This document shows positions 1-12,424 of a stretch of DNA of 64,000 nt, piece by piece. Numbering within the stretch: the stretch's first letter is position 1; each line of letters starts with the position of its first letter. Made by a program: the position numbers and the translations under genes. Source of the DNA: Takakia lepidozioides (taxonomy: Eukaryota > Streptophyta > Takakiopsida > Takakiales > Takakiaceae). Below the pieces are notes generated by a model. The model ran no database searches. It was given only the letters and a program-made list of their open reading frames with translations, and was not told where the DNA came from. The stretch spans positions 50,716,001 through 50,780,000 of the forward strand of contig CM060733.1 of assembly GCA_030704615.1 (NCBI GenBank), written 5' to 3'.

Positions 1-3000
1 GGTGGTGTGTTGCACAGTATACAGAGCCATCTTCAGTCCTCTGATCATCTTTCTGGCTTGGTGAGTTGGTTTATTGCTTCTGACTTGGGGGACCCACAGG
101 ATGACAAAACCATAGCTCACCCCACTGTCAACTTGCTCACATCTACGATCAAGGTGGACGCAGAGCAGACAGACCTCCGATTCTGCTTCCGCATTATCTC
201 TCCAAACAAGAATTACACTCTTCAGGTACCCCCTCCATCTTTCCTTATTCGTGGAATGATAAATCCCTTGATGCAACAGGAAGTTGTTGGGATGTGGATA
301 TAAAGCATGCTTGCAATGCATGTGCAGGCTGAAAACGCAATTGATAGGATGGATTGGATGGACAAGATAACCGGCGTTATTGCATCTCTCCTAAATAGTC
401 AAGTCCCAGACCAGGTAAGACGGATTAAAGGGAAAACAGGATGCAATTATGCTGGTATTACATGTATTCAGTTGAACAAACCTCGTTCATTTCTACATCA
501 CTTGCTGGTGTTTCAAGTACCTAGGGGATGTGCCTGGTATAATTACAAATATGATACATGTAATATCTTGTAGTTACCATAGTTTTTATATGCCAAGGAG
601 TGTGAGGGATTGGACATTCAAGTTCATGAAACATGTGCAATTTTGGTGCTCAACAAACTAAGCTGGAAAGAGAGAAGTACTTCATTTACATGGCAGTGCA
701 GAACACAATTGGCAATCGTACGTAATGAAAATTGAGATGCTCCCATTGACCATCCCTGTGAAGCCTTATGAATGTTGTTGATGCAACTGGTTGGCAGAGG
801 CCTTATCGAAGTCCAATGAGTGGGGGTCACCATCGGACAGTTAGTGAGAGCAGTATGTTTAGTGCAGCATCTTCGGACCTGGACACTGTGGAGGACACAG
901 CAGTATCAAGAGGTTACTTTAGTAGTTCACATCGTGACCGTGGATCTGGAGGTGGATTACATTCTCAGAATTCATATGAACAGCAAGACAGGCCATTGGA
1001 CGTACTGCGACGGGTTGTAGGGAATGATGTGTGCGCTGATTGCAGTGCCGCGGAGCCCGATTGGGCTTCATTGAATCTGGGTGTCTTGCTTTGCATCGAG
1101 TGCTCAGGGGTGCATAGAAATCTTGGGGTTCATGTTTCTAAGGTATGTAGCAGTAGCAATCTTGTAGTTTCTTAGAGGTCTGACGGAGTACTAAAAAAAA
1201 GCAGCTCTCTCGGAATATCGAGAAACCAATAATATATCAGAACACAGTTGAGCGATTTTTCATTGATGTGCTGCTGTGCCAGAATAGCTATGCTGAACAA
1301 TGCTCGCCAAATTGCAAGCTGGTATTGCCACAGCTTGGAAGTTACTGGCAATCTTTATGCTAAGAAATGTTTTTTGTTTGTTTCACTGACTGAAATGGAT
1401 AATGATTAAATGCTTAAATGCATGTTTACCCATGGTATTCTCGATTCTGCCATCAAGAAAGTGTGTTTGTGTGCCGCATAAACAAAACCAGAAGTTGCTC
1501 AAAGTGTTGAGCTAATTTTTCCTTCCTTTATATCAAACATGTGTGACTTGCCTTGGTTTAACCCACAAACAAACCTTTTCTGGATCACAAAGCAATTGTC
1601 TGTGACTTGGACAATTTTAGGTGGTGGATTATGGTAGTCTTCCTGACTGTTTCTACTAGCTAGGATTTTTTTGCTAGCTGCCTACTAGGTGTTTTTCTTA
1701 ATTTTAGGATCCGTGAACTGGCTTGGTTTGGCTGGCAGGTGAGATCATTGACCCTGGATGTAAGGGTGTGGGAGCCGTCTGTCATTGGATATTTCCAGGC
1801 CATTGGAAATACATGTGCCAATTCAATTTGGGAGGGGCTTCTTCCAACAGAGGGCTGGACAAGAAGTTTTCCCTTCGGAGCAGCAAGCAACAGGTATTTG
1901 TGAATCTGAAGTTCGCTTACTATTACTCGGGCATTCCCTCATGGTCAGCACTTGGGTATTGTATGCTGATGGTGTTTTGTGAATGAACTGTTTTCAGTGG
2001 GGCTAGCCAGGATAGTGATCGCACCGGGGCAGATGTTGCAAGAGCAAAACCGGATTCCAGGGACCCTCTCCCTGTCAAGGAGAAGTTTATCCAGGCTAAG
2101 GTGCATTTCTCTCCTCTGTTTGTTGTTCTTTCTTGTTCTTGTTCTTTCCCTCACCCCTTTCCAACCCCCGCCACCAACAGTTGTACCTTTTCACAGTCCA
2201 GTTTGAGTGGCTCGCAACAAGGAGGAACAGCTGCACCAACGTAATTCTGTCTGGCTAGTGGCTGACTTTGGACATGGTTGATCTTTGCAGTATGTTGAGA
2301 AACGATTCGTACAGAAGACAAGGGTGGATCCACGTGGCCCTGCAGTGGCACGCCAGATCTGGGATGCCGTCCAAGCAAACAGGCAGCAACTTGCACTCCA
2401 TCTCCTCATCACAGCTGATGCTAATCCCAACACAACCTTGGAACAAGCAATAGGATCTTCAGATCCCTCACGATCACCATTAGTTGCAACCCTGACAACA
2501 GCACTGTCACGAAAGCACAGCGGTCCCTCTCAAAGCCAGCGCAGCAGCTGGAGTGGACCCTTAGTTGGAATGCACAGTTCGCCAGGTGTGTCAGAGTCAA
2601 GGTTGGCAGGTTCTAGCCCAGGGAGTGGAGCTAGGGGGAACGCTGCATCTAAATTGAGTAGCCCCGTATCCAGTGAACGGTCAGTTGACTCTATAAAGGA
2701 TATGCGTGGATGCACACTGCTGCATTTGGCTTGTCAACTTGGGGAGCTGAGTATGATCGAACTACTTCTTCAACATGGGGCGCAGGTCAATGTTAGTGAT
2801 GCTCTGGGCCGATCTCCTCTTCACCACTGTATTTTGAGTGGCAGAAATTCATGTGCAAAACTACTACTCACAAGGTACAGTTGTAAATTTCAATGCCACT
2901 ATTTTTGCAATATTATATGGGAAGATGCAGCAAGTTGGCATCTGCTGACTCTTATAAGCTTGTGGCCGTTTAGTCTGCAATTTTGTGATCAAGTTAATGG

Positions 3001-3388
3001 GACTTTCAAGCAGGTGGTCATTTTTCACTCAGTTATACAAGTGGTCTTGGAGTGGTTAGTTGTGCACTGATGATGTAATCCCATGTAAGCCTGCATGTGA
3101 CTTAAATCATCACCATTATCACTCGGGAACTCGGAACGTGCAATGGCACTTACCTTGTGGGCGTAGTTGTTGGCATGTTCATTTCACCCATTCAGTCGGG
3201 TTTATTAGGCAGCTTCCGCTACTTCGTGTGTTGACCTTGCATCTCACACTTTACTTCTTGCACCTTGCAGAGGAGCTAACCCATCTGCGACAGATACTTC
3301 GGGGAAAACTCCATTGGAGAGTGCAATGGACCAAGGTGCCATAACAGATGAAGAGCTTTTCCTTATGCTGTCTGAACCGAGCAGATAG
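1..3388 (+). CDS. ACAP-type ARF GTPase-activating protein (AGD1-4 like), 5' end outside window
   Basis: Seven exons by GT-AG borders: 1-225, 328-414, 798-1142, 1739-1893, 1998-2100, 2291-2874 and 3271-3388. Phases all match and give 538 residues to a TAG. The order fits plant BAR-PH-ArfGAP-ankyrin proteins. First comes the end of a PH domain ([19 protein letters not shown], then [14 protein letters not shown]). A serine-rich linker follows, then the ArfGAP zinc finger (CADC, 16 residues, CIEC) with the arginine-finger stretch GVHRNLG. The C-terminus has about two ankyrin repeats ([33 protein letters not shown]). The family stimulates GTP hydrolysis by ARF GTPases on endomembranes. The BAR domain and start codon lie upstream of base 1. 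Bases 61-99 could be a 39-nt micro-intron, but reading through aligns well with the family. Identity is from remembered family sequence. Confidence 0.93.
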
Positions 3389-5396
3389 CACGACTCACTT
3401 CCTCCATGCCATTGTTTCCTTGTTTCAGCAACCTTCTTGGATGGGGTAGATTTGTGCATTGGGCTACATTGTAACCGCGTGGAATTTCTTTGTTAGTAGA
3501 AGCTGATAGTGTAAATCATTGATGTGGCATTGCCAGGGTTCCTCTCATCTTTCTCAAATAATAAGATAGTCAGAAATATTCCTTAATGAAAAGGAAAACA
3601 AATCTGGGATGTCAAGCAGAGAGTAAGCAAGGCGCTATAACCAGAGTTTCTTATGCACTGAGTAACTGAAATGGGTTTGAGGGGGCACATGTTAGTTGAA
3701 CTCTTAAAGAGTTCTGTTAGCCCCTTTAATGTTGTTCATGGAAAGTACTTGGACGTAGGTTCTGTAGATGGTTAGAGCAGTGACTGTTATGATGTTTACC
3801 ATGACAATGGTTTCTAGTGAACCTGTCAAAGTCCATGCACACAGCTGAAAAACAAGTTCCTTTGGTGCTCAGGCTAATTGTAAGGCTCGCCACTGTGCCG
3901 GGTTAAATTCTTTTCTCAAACGGTTTAAATCTGAGGACTTCAATCTCGAAAATAATCTCTCTTGAGGTGAGCAGCTTAGAGGACCTCAGGTTGTTGTGTT
4001 CTGAACTGAACTAAAGCATGCCTGGTTGTTTTCTTTTTCGGTCTGTCTATGGAGAATTCTCAACTCTTTGTGTGTAGGATTGGGCCATAATCAGACCATG
4101 TTGATATGTTGCTGATCTCCCAAACAGGTGCCTTAGTATTTGAGCACCTACAGGCTTGGACGCCATCCCCTCTGAAATTTAAGCCAAGGGGAGCGAGTAA
4201 AGAGACCTCTCCTGAAACCTGACAGGTGACATTTGCGCAGAATATGTATAGGTGTGGGTGCCTGCCCTATCCTTCCAGCTAGGTGCCTGCAAGGGCTATT
4301 CCTGTACTTAATGGCTGATACTGTTTGATTGGGACCCCTTCCCCTTCCCCTTCCCATTCGTTATCCCATGGTGATGACTGCTAGCCAGTTTTACTCTGGA
4401 ATGCTCCTGTTTCTAAATCCTGTATTGGGAAGTTGACCAAATCACAAATATCAGACTGGTTTGCAGTATCATTGGTGTGTTCTGAAGATTGAAGTTGCCC
4501 CCAAGATGTTGTGGTGAGACTTGGAAAACTGGCCATTTGCAAAGAAGAGGAGATTGCACATGGGTGTGGTCCGATTTATGATGCCTACTTTGGACGAGGT
4601 CCGTTTCTCCGACACAGTCTGGCGATGCGCCTTGTTGACGCATGAGGTACGTGCCAGCGTCCATAGCAAACATGCAGATGCTCCTCCACCGATGTACAAA
4701 GTTGTGGGTACTTGCATGATGATCTGTGTTGGTCAGGTGTAGGCCCCTCCCATGTTCGACCACTGCTCTAGGCCTGATAGGCAGCATCGAAACCAGAGAA
4801 CCTAACATCTCGCTCCCTTTTGTGCATGCATGGGATTTGTGCCGTATGTGGAGCAGATGCTGATTTGGGTGACGTAAATCAAAGCATCTGGACTCTGTGG
4901 GCCCTAGCAAATCTGGTTCGCCCTCACTCTCCTCTTCCTTTCCAGCCCAAGCTTTTTATTACATGGCTGCATCATAGAACCCACCCCGCTCCTCGCCCTT
5001 CCTGCCCTAAACTTCATTGGAGAAGCAGCGGAGCTTTGCATTCATGAGCTGCCAGGCAGTTGACCCAAGCTCCACCTACCCCGCCCCACCCCAGCGATGT
5101 CACACCTGCACATGTGGACCCCAGACCCCCAAACGATACCGTGATACCCTTCCAGTCGGTCGATGGAGGAAGAAATGACTGACGGAGCGCAGCAATGACT
5201 AACGGACGCTTCGTGAGCCATTTTCGTCCACAAATATACAAGTGGCGTCTGAAGTCTGAACATGCGAGAGTCGGTTCTACATCTCCATCCACTTCCCTAC
5301 GTATCCTTCACTTCACACTCGTAGTACATTCATTCATGAATTGCACACTTATTGAAGTGGTGGAGGGCCCACTGTGTGTGTGTTTAGAGACCTAAC
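3389..5396. other. 3' flank of the ARF-GAP gene and intergenic DNA
   Basis: No coding region is supported. The first part must hold the 3' UTR; an AATAATAA run near 3557-3564 is a possible poly(A) signal. ORFs such as a 165-codon frame at 4413-4910 on the minus strand show no domain, and the composition looks non-coding. Confidence 0.6.
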
Positions 5397-5398
5397 TA

Positions 5399-5605
5399 TA
5401 TACGTATGTGGGGAGCTTGTCTAACGGTTGTCCCCGTCATTTTTGTTGTATTATACGTATGTGAGGAGCTTGTCTAACGGTTGTCCCCGTCATTTTTGTT
5501 GTATTATACGTATGTGAGGAGCTTGTCTAACGGTTGTCCCCGTCATTTTTGTTGTATTATACGGATGTGAGGAGCTTGTCTAACTGTTTGTCCCCATCCT
5601 CTTTC
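5399..5605. repeat. 53-bp tandem repeat, about 3.9 copies
   Basis: The unit begins TATACGTATGTGRGGAGCTT and recurs at 5399, 5452, 5505 and 5558, a constant 53-bp step. The first three copies are nearly identical (one G/A change at the twelfth to fourteenth bases). The fourth decays after about 45 bases. The near identity indicates recent expansion. Confidence 0.95.
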
Positions 5606-7588
5606 TTGGCCCTGCTTTTTCATAAAGGAAGCCAGGGACTACGCAATGTGTTTTTATTTCTGGCGAACTTTCGCAATATTTCGACCTCAAAAAATAAAAT
5701 GGAATATTCTGTCGTAAATTCCTTGTTTTCTCATGGATGAAATCGCCAAACTTCTCCAAATAAAATATAAATTATGGATGAATTCGCCAAATATGGATGA
5801 AATTACAGCGAGGAGGATGATTCTATCCAAATTTCAGTGGATGAACGAAAAATGTGGCTATTTCCTGCAAAACTCAGCAGCCACTCCTGATATTCTCCAA
5901 ATTTCAAACAAAAAACACTGTAACAGTAACGCATCCCTCTCATGGTTGGAGAAGGGAACATTGTAAGTGTTGTTGAGAACTTAAGTAAGAAAGATGGAAG
6001 TGATACGTTCAAAATGATTCTACCAAGGCAAGGCTACCATGCATCCATGTGTCATGTTGTTTTATAGACATGTGGGGAATGGAGCTTGATCAACTTCCTT
6101 GTTGCTTCTGTGGGCGGTTTTGAGACGACTGAGGAAGGAAGGATGATGAGGAGGAAGGAGAAGAAGTGGGAGAGAACAGCCACGCAGCCCTGACACAAAG
6201 CGGGCGTAGCAAAAAAAGACTGCCTGCATTATTCCCTCAATAATTCACACTCGCTCTGTTGTTGTGTTGTGTATTTTGGGCCCACCCAGCACACCAACAC
6301 TAAAAGGCCCCAGTTAGGGTTTGCTGTCCTGTAGGCTGTAAGAGGGTGGCTGGCTAGCGCGTTGGTTATCCTTCTAGTTAGGTTAAGCTGTCCGGCTAAC
6401 TCCATGTTAGCTTGTGTGTCAGTTAGGGTAGACAACCCAATAGCTAGTCCGAAAATCCAAAAATCTCAAATGAAAATATTTAGACCTCTTGCAGTTTAAT
6501 GCGCACTTATTCATCTAATTGAAGGGTGCACTGGCTGGGTAGTAGCCCATTAGGTTTATTTAAGAACACTATTTTAGTGGCAATCTCTAAGAACTCTAGT
6601 AAGAAGTTGTCGGCGCTTTGGATCCCCTTGTGTTGGTTGAGTTTCTATAGCATCTAGGGTAGTTGCGATCATTCTCTATTGACTATGTGCAGGGGTGTAG
6701 AGTCCGTTAGATGGAGAAGGCTTTGGATGCTGGTGGCAAGTGATCCGACATTCCAGGTGAGTATGTTGAGTGACTGTGCTTGTGCTGGCTAGGAGGAGGA
6801 GGTGTGTGGGGGGCTATTGGACCTAGGGAATGTTGGAGGTGGGTCATTGGTGGAGCTGGGCATGCAGGGTGGCAGCTGTACCTACCAGAAATAATCAAAT
6901 TAAGTACAGAATACAATTCGAGTGGATGGGTGCGACTCATGCATTTGCAAGTAAACCTATTCACTGGACACTAAAATGTCGTTTGGACGCACATGGGTAG
7001 GTCTAGAGATGTGCAGCCAGCTCCGCAATGTCTCCGCACTGCCATACATATGGTCCACCATTTCACCAGCAAAATACGTGTTCCACCACTTTTGCCAGTC
7101 AGTATGGAGCCGCCGTAGCTTGAGAGAGATGACACCAACCGGAGGTAGCGTAAATAAGAGCATACCGTACTGCCCCCTTTGTGGTATGGGCTGTATATCA
7201 CGCTCAAAATATATGAGATCAAAGAGTACTTTTGCCATGCTTGAGCAACTATAGACTTCCAATCTAATGCACAGAAGAATTCCGTTTATTGATTTGTTGG
7301 TACCTATCATTGTACCTAAGCCTCCAAAAGCCGTTCTCTATCCACTGCCGCCGTGGGATGAGTAAGTTAGCCATGGCCACATGTTAGGAAAATGTGCGGC
7401 CAGTCCCCTCAGCCTAGGGGTTCGTTAGAGCCCCAGCGTCGGCGTTCCGCCGCGGCATTAGATATATGTGCGAATAAGGTATCAAATAACAAGAGTGAAA
7501 ACATTGAGATGCATTGAGTCTCATATCAGATTGATGGAGGGGGTGTGGATTCAGGAACAGTTAGAATACTTAACTGAGTTTTGCAAAT
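5606..7588. other. Intergenic, no gene recognised
   Basis: AT-rich with scattered short ORFs and no domain. A 117-codon minus-strand frame at 6957-7310 has some protein-like composition (tryptophans in a WQKWWNTYF stretch), but I cannot assign it. The segment GGTAGCGTAAATAAGAGCAT near 7144 resembles one near 34562, so a degraded dispersed repeat may be present. Confidence 0.5.
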
Positions 7589-7650
7589 TAACCAGAATAA
7601 AGTTAACCAGGGATCTCCCTGTTAACAAAAAAAAAAAAAAAAAAAAAACT
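7589..7650 (+). mobile_element. Detached LINE/SINE 3' end with poly(A)
   Basis: The segment reads AATAAAGTTAACCAGGGATC followed by TCCCTGTTAAC and about 22 A residues. The same tail occurs at 11337-11372 at the end of the next LINE. It marks the 3' terminus of an older insertion whose body is no longer recognisable upstream. Confidence 0.75.
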
Positions 7651-7869
7651 TACCAGCTTGCTACAGTGATGATATTAATCATCAGCCAGCATATTGCCAA
7701 ATTACAAAATTAAGAGGACAAGTCAAACAGAAAGAAGTCAAAAACTGTATTCACATCCTGCCAGCAAAAAAGGGCCCTCTTGTCCAAATCCAAATAGTAA
7801 TTGTATCCTCACTTGGTCATTCTATTGGTCAAAGGCGTATTCTAGTTTTTATTTTATTTTCAAAGGGAG

Positions 7870-10800
7870 GAACAGAGGCCCTTAAGTTTTATTTAAAAAT
7901 ACGACTTCCTGGCCAAACTTAGGGCAGCCACTGCTGTCAGTAAAACTTTGAGCAAAGAAATCTCTGAGGCCAGAAAAAGGAAATTTCAGGCCCTTACAAA
8001 ATGCCTCAGAGTTTGCCAAGTGAGGATGGAGTCCCCTAGGTATGATGAAGCCACATTCCGGACGTACCAGGAAGCTAAGGAGAATATGGAGTTATTCCAG
8101 ACACTCAAGGAGAAGAAACTTAGGCTTTAGGCTAGAATAAACTGGTCCACCAAAGGCGAAAAAATGACCAAATACTTTTTGATAAAGCTAGGCAGAAGAG
8201 GGTGGCTCACTCTATTGCCGAGCTCAAGGACCCTACTTCGGGCACCTCAGCAACCACTCCAAAAGAACTGGCAGCAATGGCAGCCAGTCACTTTGAGAGA
8301 CTGTTCCATAGTGAATCATGTCTTTCACCACTTTCCCAAACACAAGTCTAGTGCCTACAACATACCCCACCACTGCTGAACCCCAATGGCGCAGCGGCCT
8401 CGCTGGAGGAGATTTTACGAACATCAAATTGCAGGATGCCCTACTTGATCTTCAAAATGGCAAGTCACCAGGTTTAGACGGAGTCCCGGTTGAGTTCCAC
8501 AAATCCATGTGGCAACTATATCCCATGATTTTGTAGAAATAGCCACAACCATATCTTTCAGCCTCAGAACATGCCAACCCAGTTGTCACAGGGAATAATC
8601 ATCTTGCTCTTTAAAAAGGGTGACAGAACCAGCATTGCCAATTACATGCCGATTACCCTACTTATCGTGGCTTACAAAGCCATAGCCAAAGCCCTGGCAA
8701 TCCAACTGCATCCCCACCTCCCAGCTATTATACGCCCTAGCCAAAGGGTTTCATCAAAGGTAGATACATACTAGACAATCTACTCCTAGCCCAGGAAATT
8801 CCAGTCTATGCCAAAAAAACAAACCGGGCTATAGCAATGCTCCTCCTTGACTTTGAGAAGGAATTCGATAGGGTGGAATGGTCCTTTCTCCTTGGGGCCC
8901 TCCACAAGATCGGTATCCCCCAAGCTTTCTGCTCGCAGGTCAAAACACTATTGATGGGATCTTCAAGTAGAGCTCTCCTAAATGGGCATCTCTCCAAATC
9001 ATTTCCTCTTCTCCGCTCAGTCCGACAAGGCTGCCCACTCTCCCCCTTCCTCTTCATCATAGTGACGGATACACTAGTAGGCCATATGCTCCAAGCAAGC
9101 CAATGCATTCAAGGGCTTCACATCACCAACCGTGTGACCAGACAACCTCAACAAGTCAAGGAGTCCATGTTTGTGGACGCTACCTTCCTGGGCTTGCAGG
9201 CCACAAAAACCAACTTGGATAATGCCAGCTCCTGACTGTGGCCTTCTCATGGGGGAAACTTCAGCCTCAACACTAGGGACAGACCCCACTTCGGGCCAAG
9301 ACAAAGGCCTAAGGTGGCTGAAGCCAGGACAAACAACCACCCTGCTAGGTTATACTTTGGGGATTGACCTCTCGGATCAGCAGATATTTGCGGCAACACA
9401 AGCCAAACTAATAAACAAGCTGGCATACTGGGGCTCCCAGCACCTGTCAATCACTGGAAGGGTGCTCGTAGCTAATCAGGTCCTGTTAGCGGGTCAATGG
9501 TATTTTGCCTCAGCCTAGAAACCCAACGCCACTCAGATCAAAGAAACGAAAAGGCTTCTTCAGAATTTCGTGTGGGGTGCAAGACACCCCTAGGAAAAAA
9601 AAAAAGGCCTCAGATCGCGTGGAAGCAAATCTGCTTGCCAAAAAAGAAAGGGGGTCTGGGCATAATAGACCCGGAAACCCAGATCACGACATACTAGCTA
9701 AGTGGATTCCGAGGTTCTTGGGGCCAGAGGGCGGAACCTGGAAACACCTCGTCTGTGATAACATGGTCCTTACCTCGCCCCTGAAAACTACCCCTTGGTT
9801 CCCATCCCTCAGATGGATTGCATATGCCATGATGCCACGGGGTCTACTTCCAAAAATTACCACCTAACGTACAAAAAAATATAGGGTGTCATTTATTCTT
9901 TACAACTAAAAATTAGAACATTTTTCAAAGTAATATAGGGTATGAGAAATATAGGCGGGAGCATTTAAATGAATTCAGGGTAGAGGTTAAAGTCTCCAAT
10001 TACATTTTATTTAGAATTACTCATAGGGTGAAGGTATTTTTGAATGACACCAGCAGTGTATGGATGTGTAGTGTGAAAAGAAAGGGGTAAAAATCCATTT
10101 GTAGTTAGTTAGCTGATTGTTCATTGACCAGAGAATGACCCTACCTACACTGTAAAGTGTGGGCAGAGCTAAGGTTAAGCTGTTTGATTACTTAGATCCA
10201 TGATGAACATGTGCAATTGCATATGCCACGATGTTTTCCCCCTCCATTCTGTTTCTTTTCTCTCTGACGACTAGCCTTCATATGCAACTATCAGTGCATC
10301 CCTTGCTATATACCAATGCAAAATTTCATAAACAGCAGCTGCCATCATTGGAAGCAGAGTGTGTCCGTTGTTAATTCTCATTTAGAAAACAAACCCCACT
10401 TCAACATTGTTGTGGCAACAATACCTTTGATATCTTGTTCATGGTCCGAGTGTAGGCACAACAAGATCCCCCCACTACCTTAGCAGCTCAATAACTTTGA
10501 CTTACGATAGAGGTCAGAATGTATACACCCTTGCTGATGTCGATAGTGATACTCTAGATGAGTTTGTTTCTAGCAAGTAATGAAATATAAAATGCAAGTT
10601 TGTATGGGAATGTAAAACATAAGTTTTTGCTTTGTAAAAATTTATTTATTTAATTTCAAATATTCATGGTTGCTGTTGAATATAAAAAAATAGCCTACTC
10701 AAAAATGTTGTATATTAGAAAATTATATAATTATAGGGTGTAGAAAAAACCAAAAAATTAAAAATACCCCCTAGGAAAATACCATTTTATCGCACGTGTC

Positions 10801-11372
10801 TACCAAACTGATAAGGAGTGCCCCCCCCCCCCCCCCCCCCCGCGAGCAATGGATTCAAGTATAAAATGATTGGGTCTTCCCTATGGGCATCCATCTGGGA
10901 TGCTTGGTCCAAACTCAGACCGCACATTAAAATCGACTCCTGAATCCTATGATGAAACTCTCCGCCAAGGAAGGTGCATTCAACCCAAAAGATCAGATCG
11001 CGGAAGCCAAGGTGGGGAAAATCAGAGCCGCATCGTCTTATGATACCTTAGTGCAATCTTCTTCTACACTTTGGCTGCCCATTCTACAGCTAGGCCCAGC
11101 GATACCCGATGCCAATTTCTGGACACTAGGAACTATCAATAACACAATCAGGATCATGTTTGTCACGGAAACTGATAATCTCCTCTACAAAGGGTACCTC
11201 TTTCATTGCGATACCAATACAATGAGGCTCACCCTCCAAGGCTCCACCCCTCGTTTCTCTCACACCCCCATCAGAGTCTGTTTAATTTTTTCCCTCCCAA
11301 TAATCTTGTAAGGGCTATGCCCACCAAAATATTTCAGAATAAAGTTAACCAAGGATCTCCCTGTTAAAAAAA
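7870..11372 (+). mobile_element. Decayed L1-like LINE retrotransposon (LINE-1 copy), 5' truncated
   Basis: Frames in all three phases read as one non-LTR ORF2. The linker before the reverse transcriptase is at 7948-8320. Fingers and palm motifs (GKSPGLDGVPVEF, IILLFKKGDRTSIANY, AIAMLLLDFEKEFDRVEW, VRQGCPLSPFLF) lie at 8455-9060, and the post-RT region at 9250-9860. The catalytic Y/FADD box appears as FVDA near 9171-9182, so the enzyme would be inactive, and there are several stops and frameshifts. No endonuclease domain is visible upstream. About 970 bp of foreign AT-rich DNA (9870-10842) splits it before the SIWDAWSKLRPHI stretch at about 10890. The 3' end carries the AATAAAGTTAACC tail and A8. 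Confidence 0.88.
9870..10842. other. AT-rich insertion inside the first LINE, ending in C21
   Basis: LINE homology stops after residues PRGLLPKITT near 9865 and resumes after a run of 21 C residues at 10821-10841. The segment between has no ORF or domain. I did not find target duplications, so its nature is open. The C21 run could be a slippage or assembly-prone site. Confidence 0.5.
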
Positions 11373-12034
11373 ACGCACATAAAAATATTCCAGGGAGCCA
11401 TAGAGACTAACAATTTGGACACCGCCACGCGGCACGCCCGACTCGATCCCGGAGTGTCAACATCCTCTGCATCACCTGAAATTTGGCCCTGGTCTCTTCT
11501 ACGATTGTGCCCGGCAGCCTGTATTGGATCAGGTGCAATAGGTGGCTCCTCGCCACGAAAAACAGTCGCTCTAGGGCCACAATCGATATGTGGTACTACC
11601 TCCCCATCCTCGAGGGAGACGGATCGATGTTTCCTCACCATCGCATCCTAATTAACACACACCACCAGCACTTTTATTTTCAAAAACCGTTGGCGAAAAA
11701 ACCCTATGCCTCAGCCTCGGGGCTTTCAAAATTGGTAATCAAAGGTGGAGCATCCCTCTAGTGCTAAAGAGCCCAATACAATAAATCCTTCCTCACGTTC
11801 TATCTTCAGGATGTCCACACCATGGAAAAATTTGTTGAGACCCAGCGCTTTGCGCTTTGGGTATGTGAATCCTAATTACACCATTTATCCTTTCAACCCC
11901 AAGACCCACAACCAAAATCGCCAATCCAAAACCCAGCACCATAAAGAAAAGCAAACTCACCCAGTACCATATGAAAAAAAACAAAACAAAAATAAAAACT
12001 AAGAACCCCAATTAAAGGCCCTAAACCCTAAACC
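11373..12034. other. Intergenic, possible retroelement debris, telomere-like motif
   Basis: No gene is supported. Two tandem CCCTAAA units occur at 12019-12034, a plant telo-box. Short protein-like frames around 11770-11880 are too degraded to name. Confidence 0.4.
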
Positions 12035-12275
12035 TAGAAAGGCCGGCCGTCGCCTCCTGCGGCGCGTTTTTTTCAGTCTTTTACCTAGGGGTCGCACCCC
12101 GCGACAGAAAGCCGTCGCGGGGGGGGGGGGATGTGTTTTTTTAATTTATGGGGCCAGGGGTCGCAAGCAGCGACGGCCCGCGGTCGCAAATACCATTTTT
12201 ACATTTTTAAAAAAAAGCGGGGTGCAGGCATGCGACGGCCGGGCGTCGCATGTAGGCGCCGCGCCCTTTTTTTTT
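12035..12275. repeat. GC-rich segment with repeated GTCGC / GCGACG modules
   Basis: Short direct and inverted copies of GTCGC and GCGAC occur every 15-30 bases (for example GGGGTCGCACCCCGCGAC and GCATGCGACGGCCGGGCGTC), with a G11 run near 12120. The same word set occurs at 31310-31640 and 32634-32850. It looks like the subterminal array of a DNA transposon, but no element ends were found here. Confidence 0.55.
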
Positions 12276-12424
12276 CCCTAAGTAACTAGAAACATTGCCT
12301 GAAATAATAAAAAAGAACTACTACATAATATTTTACTAGAAATTGACATCATATCTATATACTAATAATCAATTCCCCTCATTTGGCCCTATTTATCCGT
12401 AAAACTTTGGTTTCTCCAAGTTGA

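Noticed and set aside
4413-4910. 165-codon minus-strand frame as a gene
   Set aside because: No domain, irregular composition, no splice or family support.
6957-7310. 117-codon minus-strand frame as a transposase fragment
   Set aside because: Protein-like patches but no conserved catalytic motif that I can identify.
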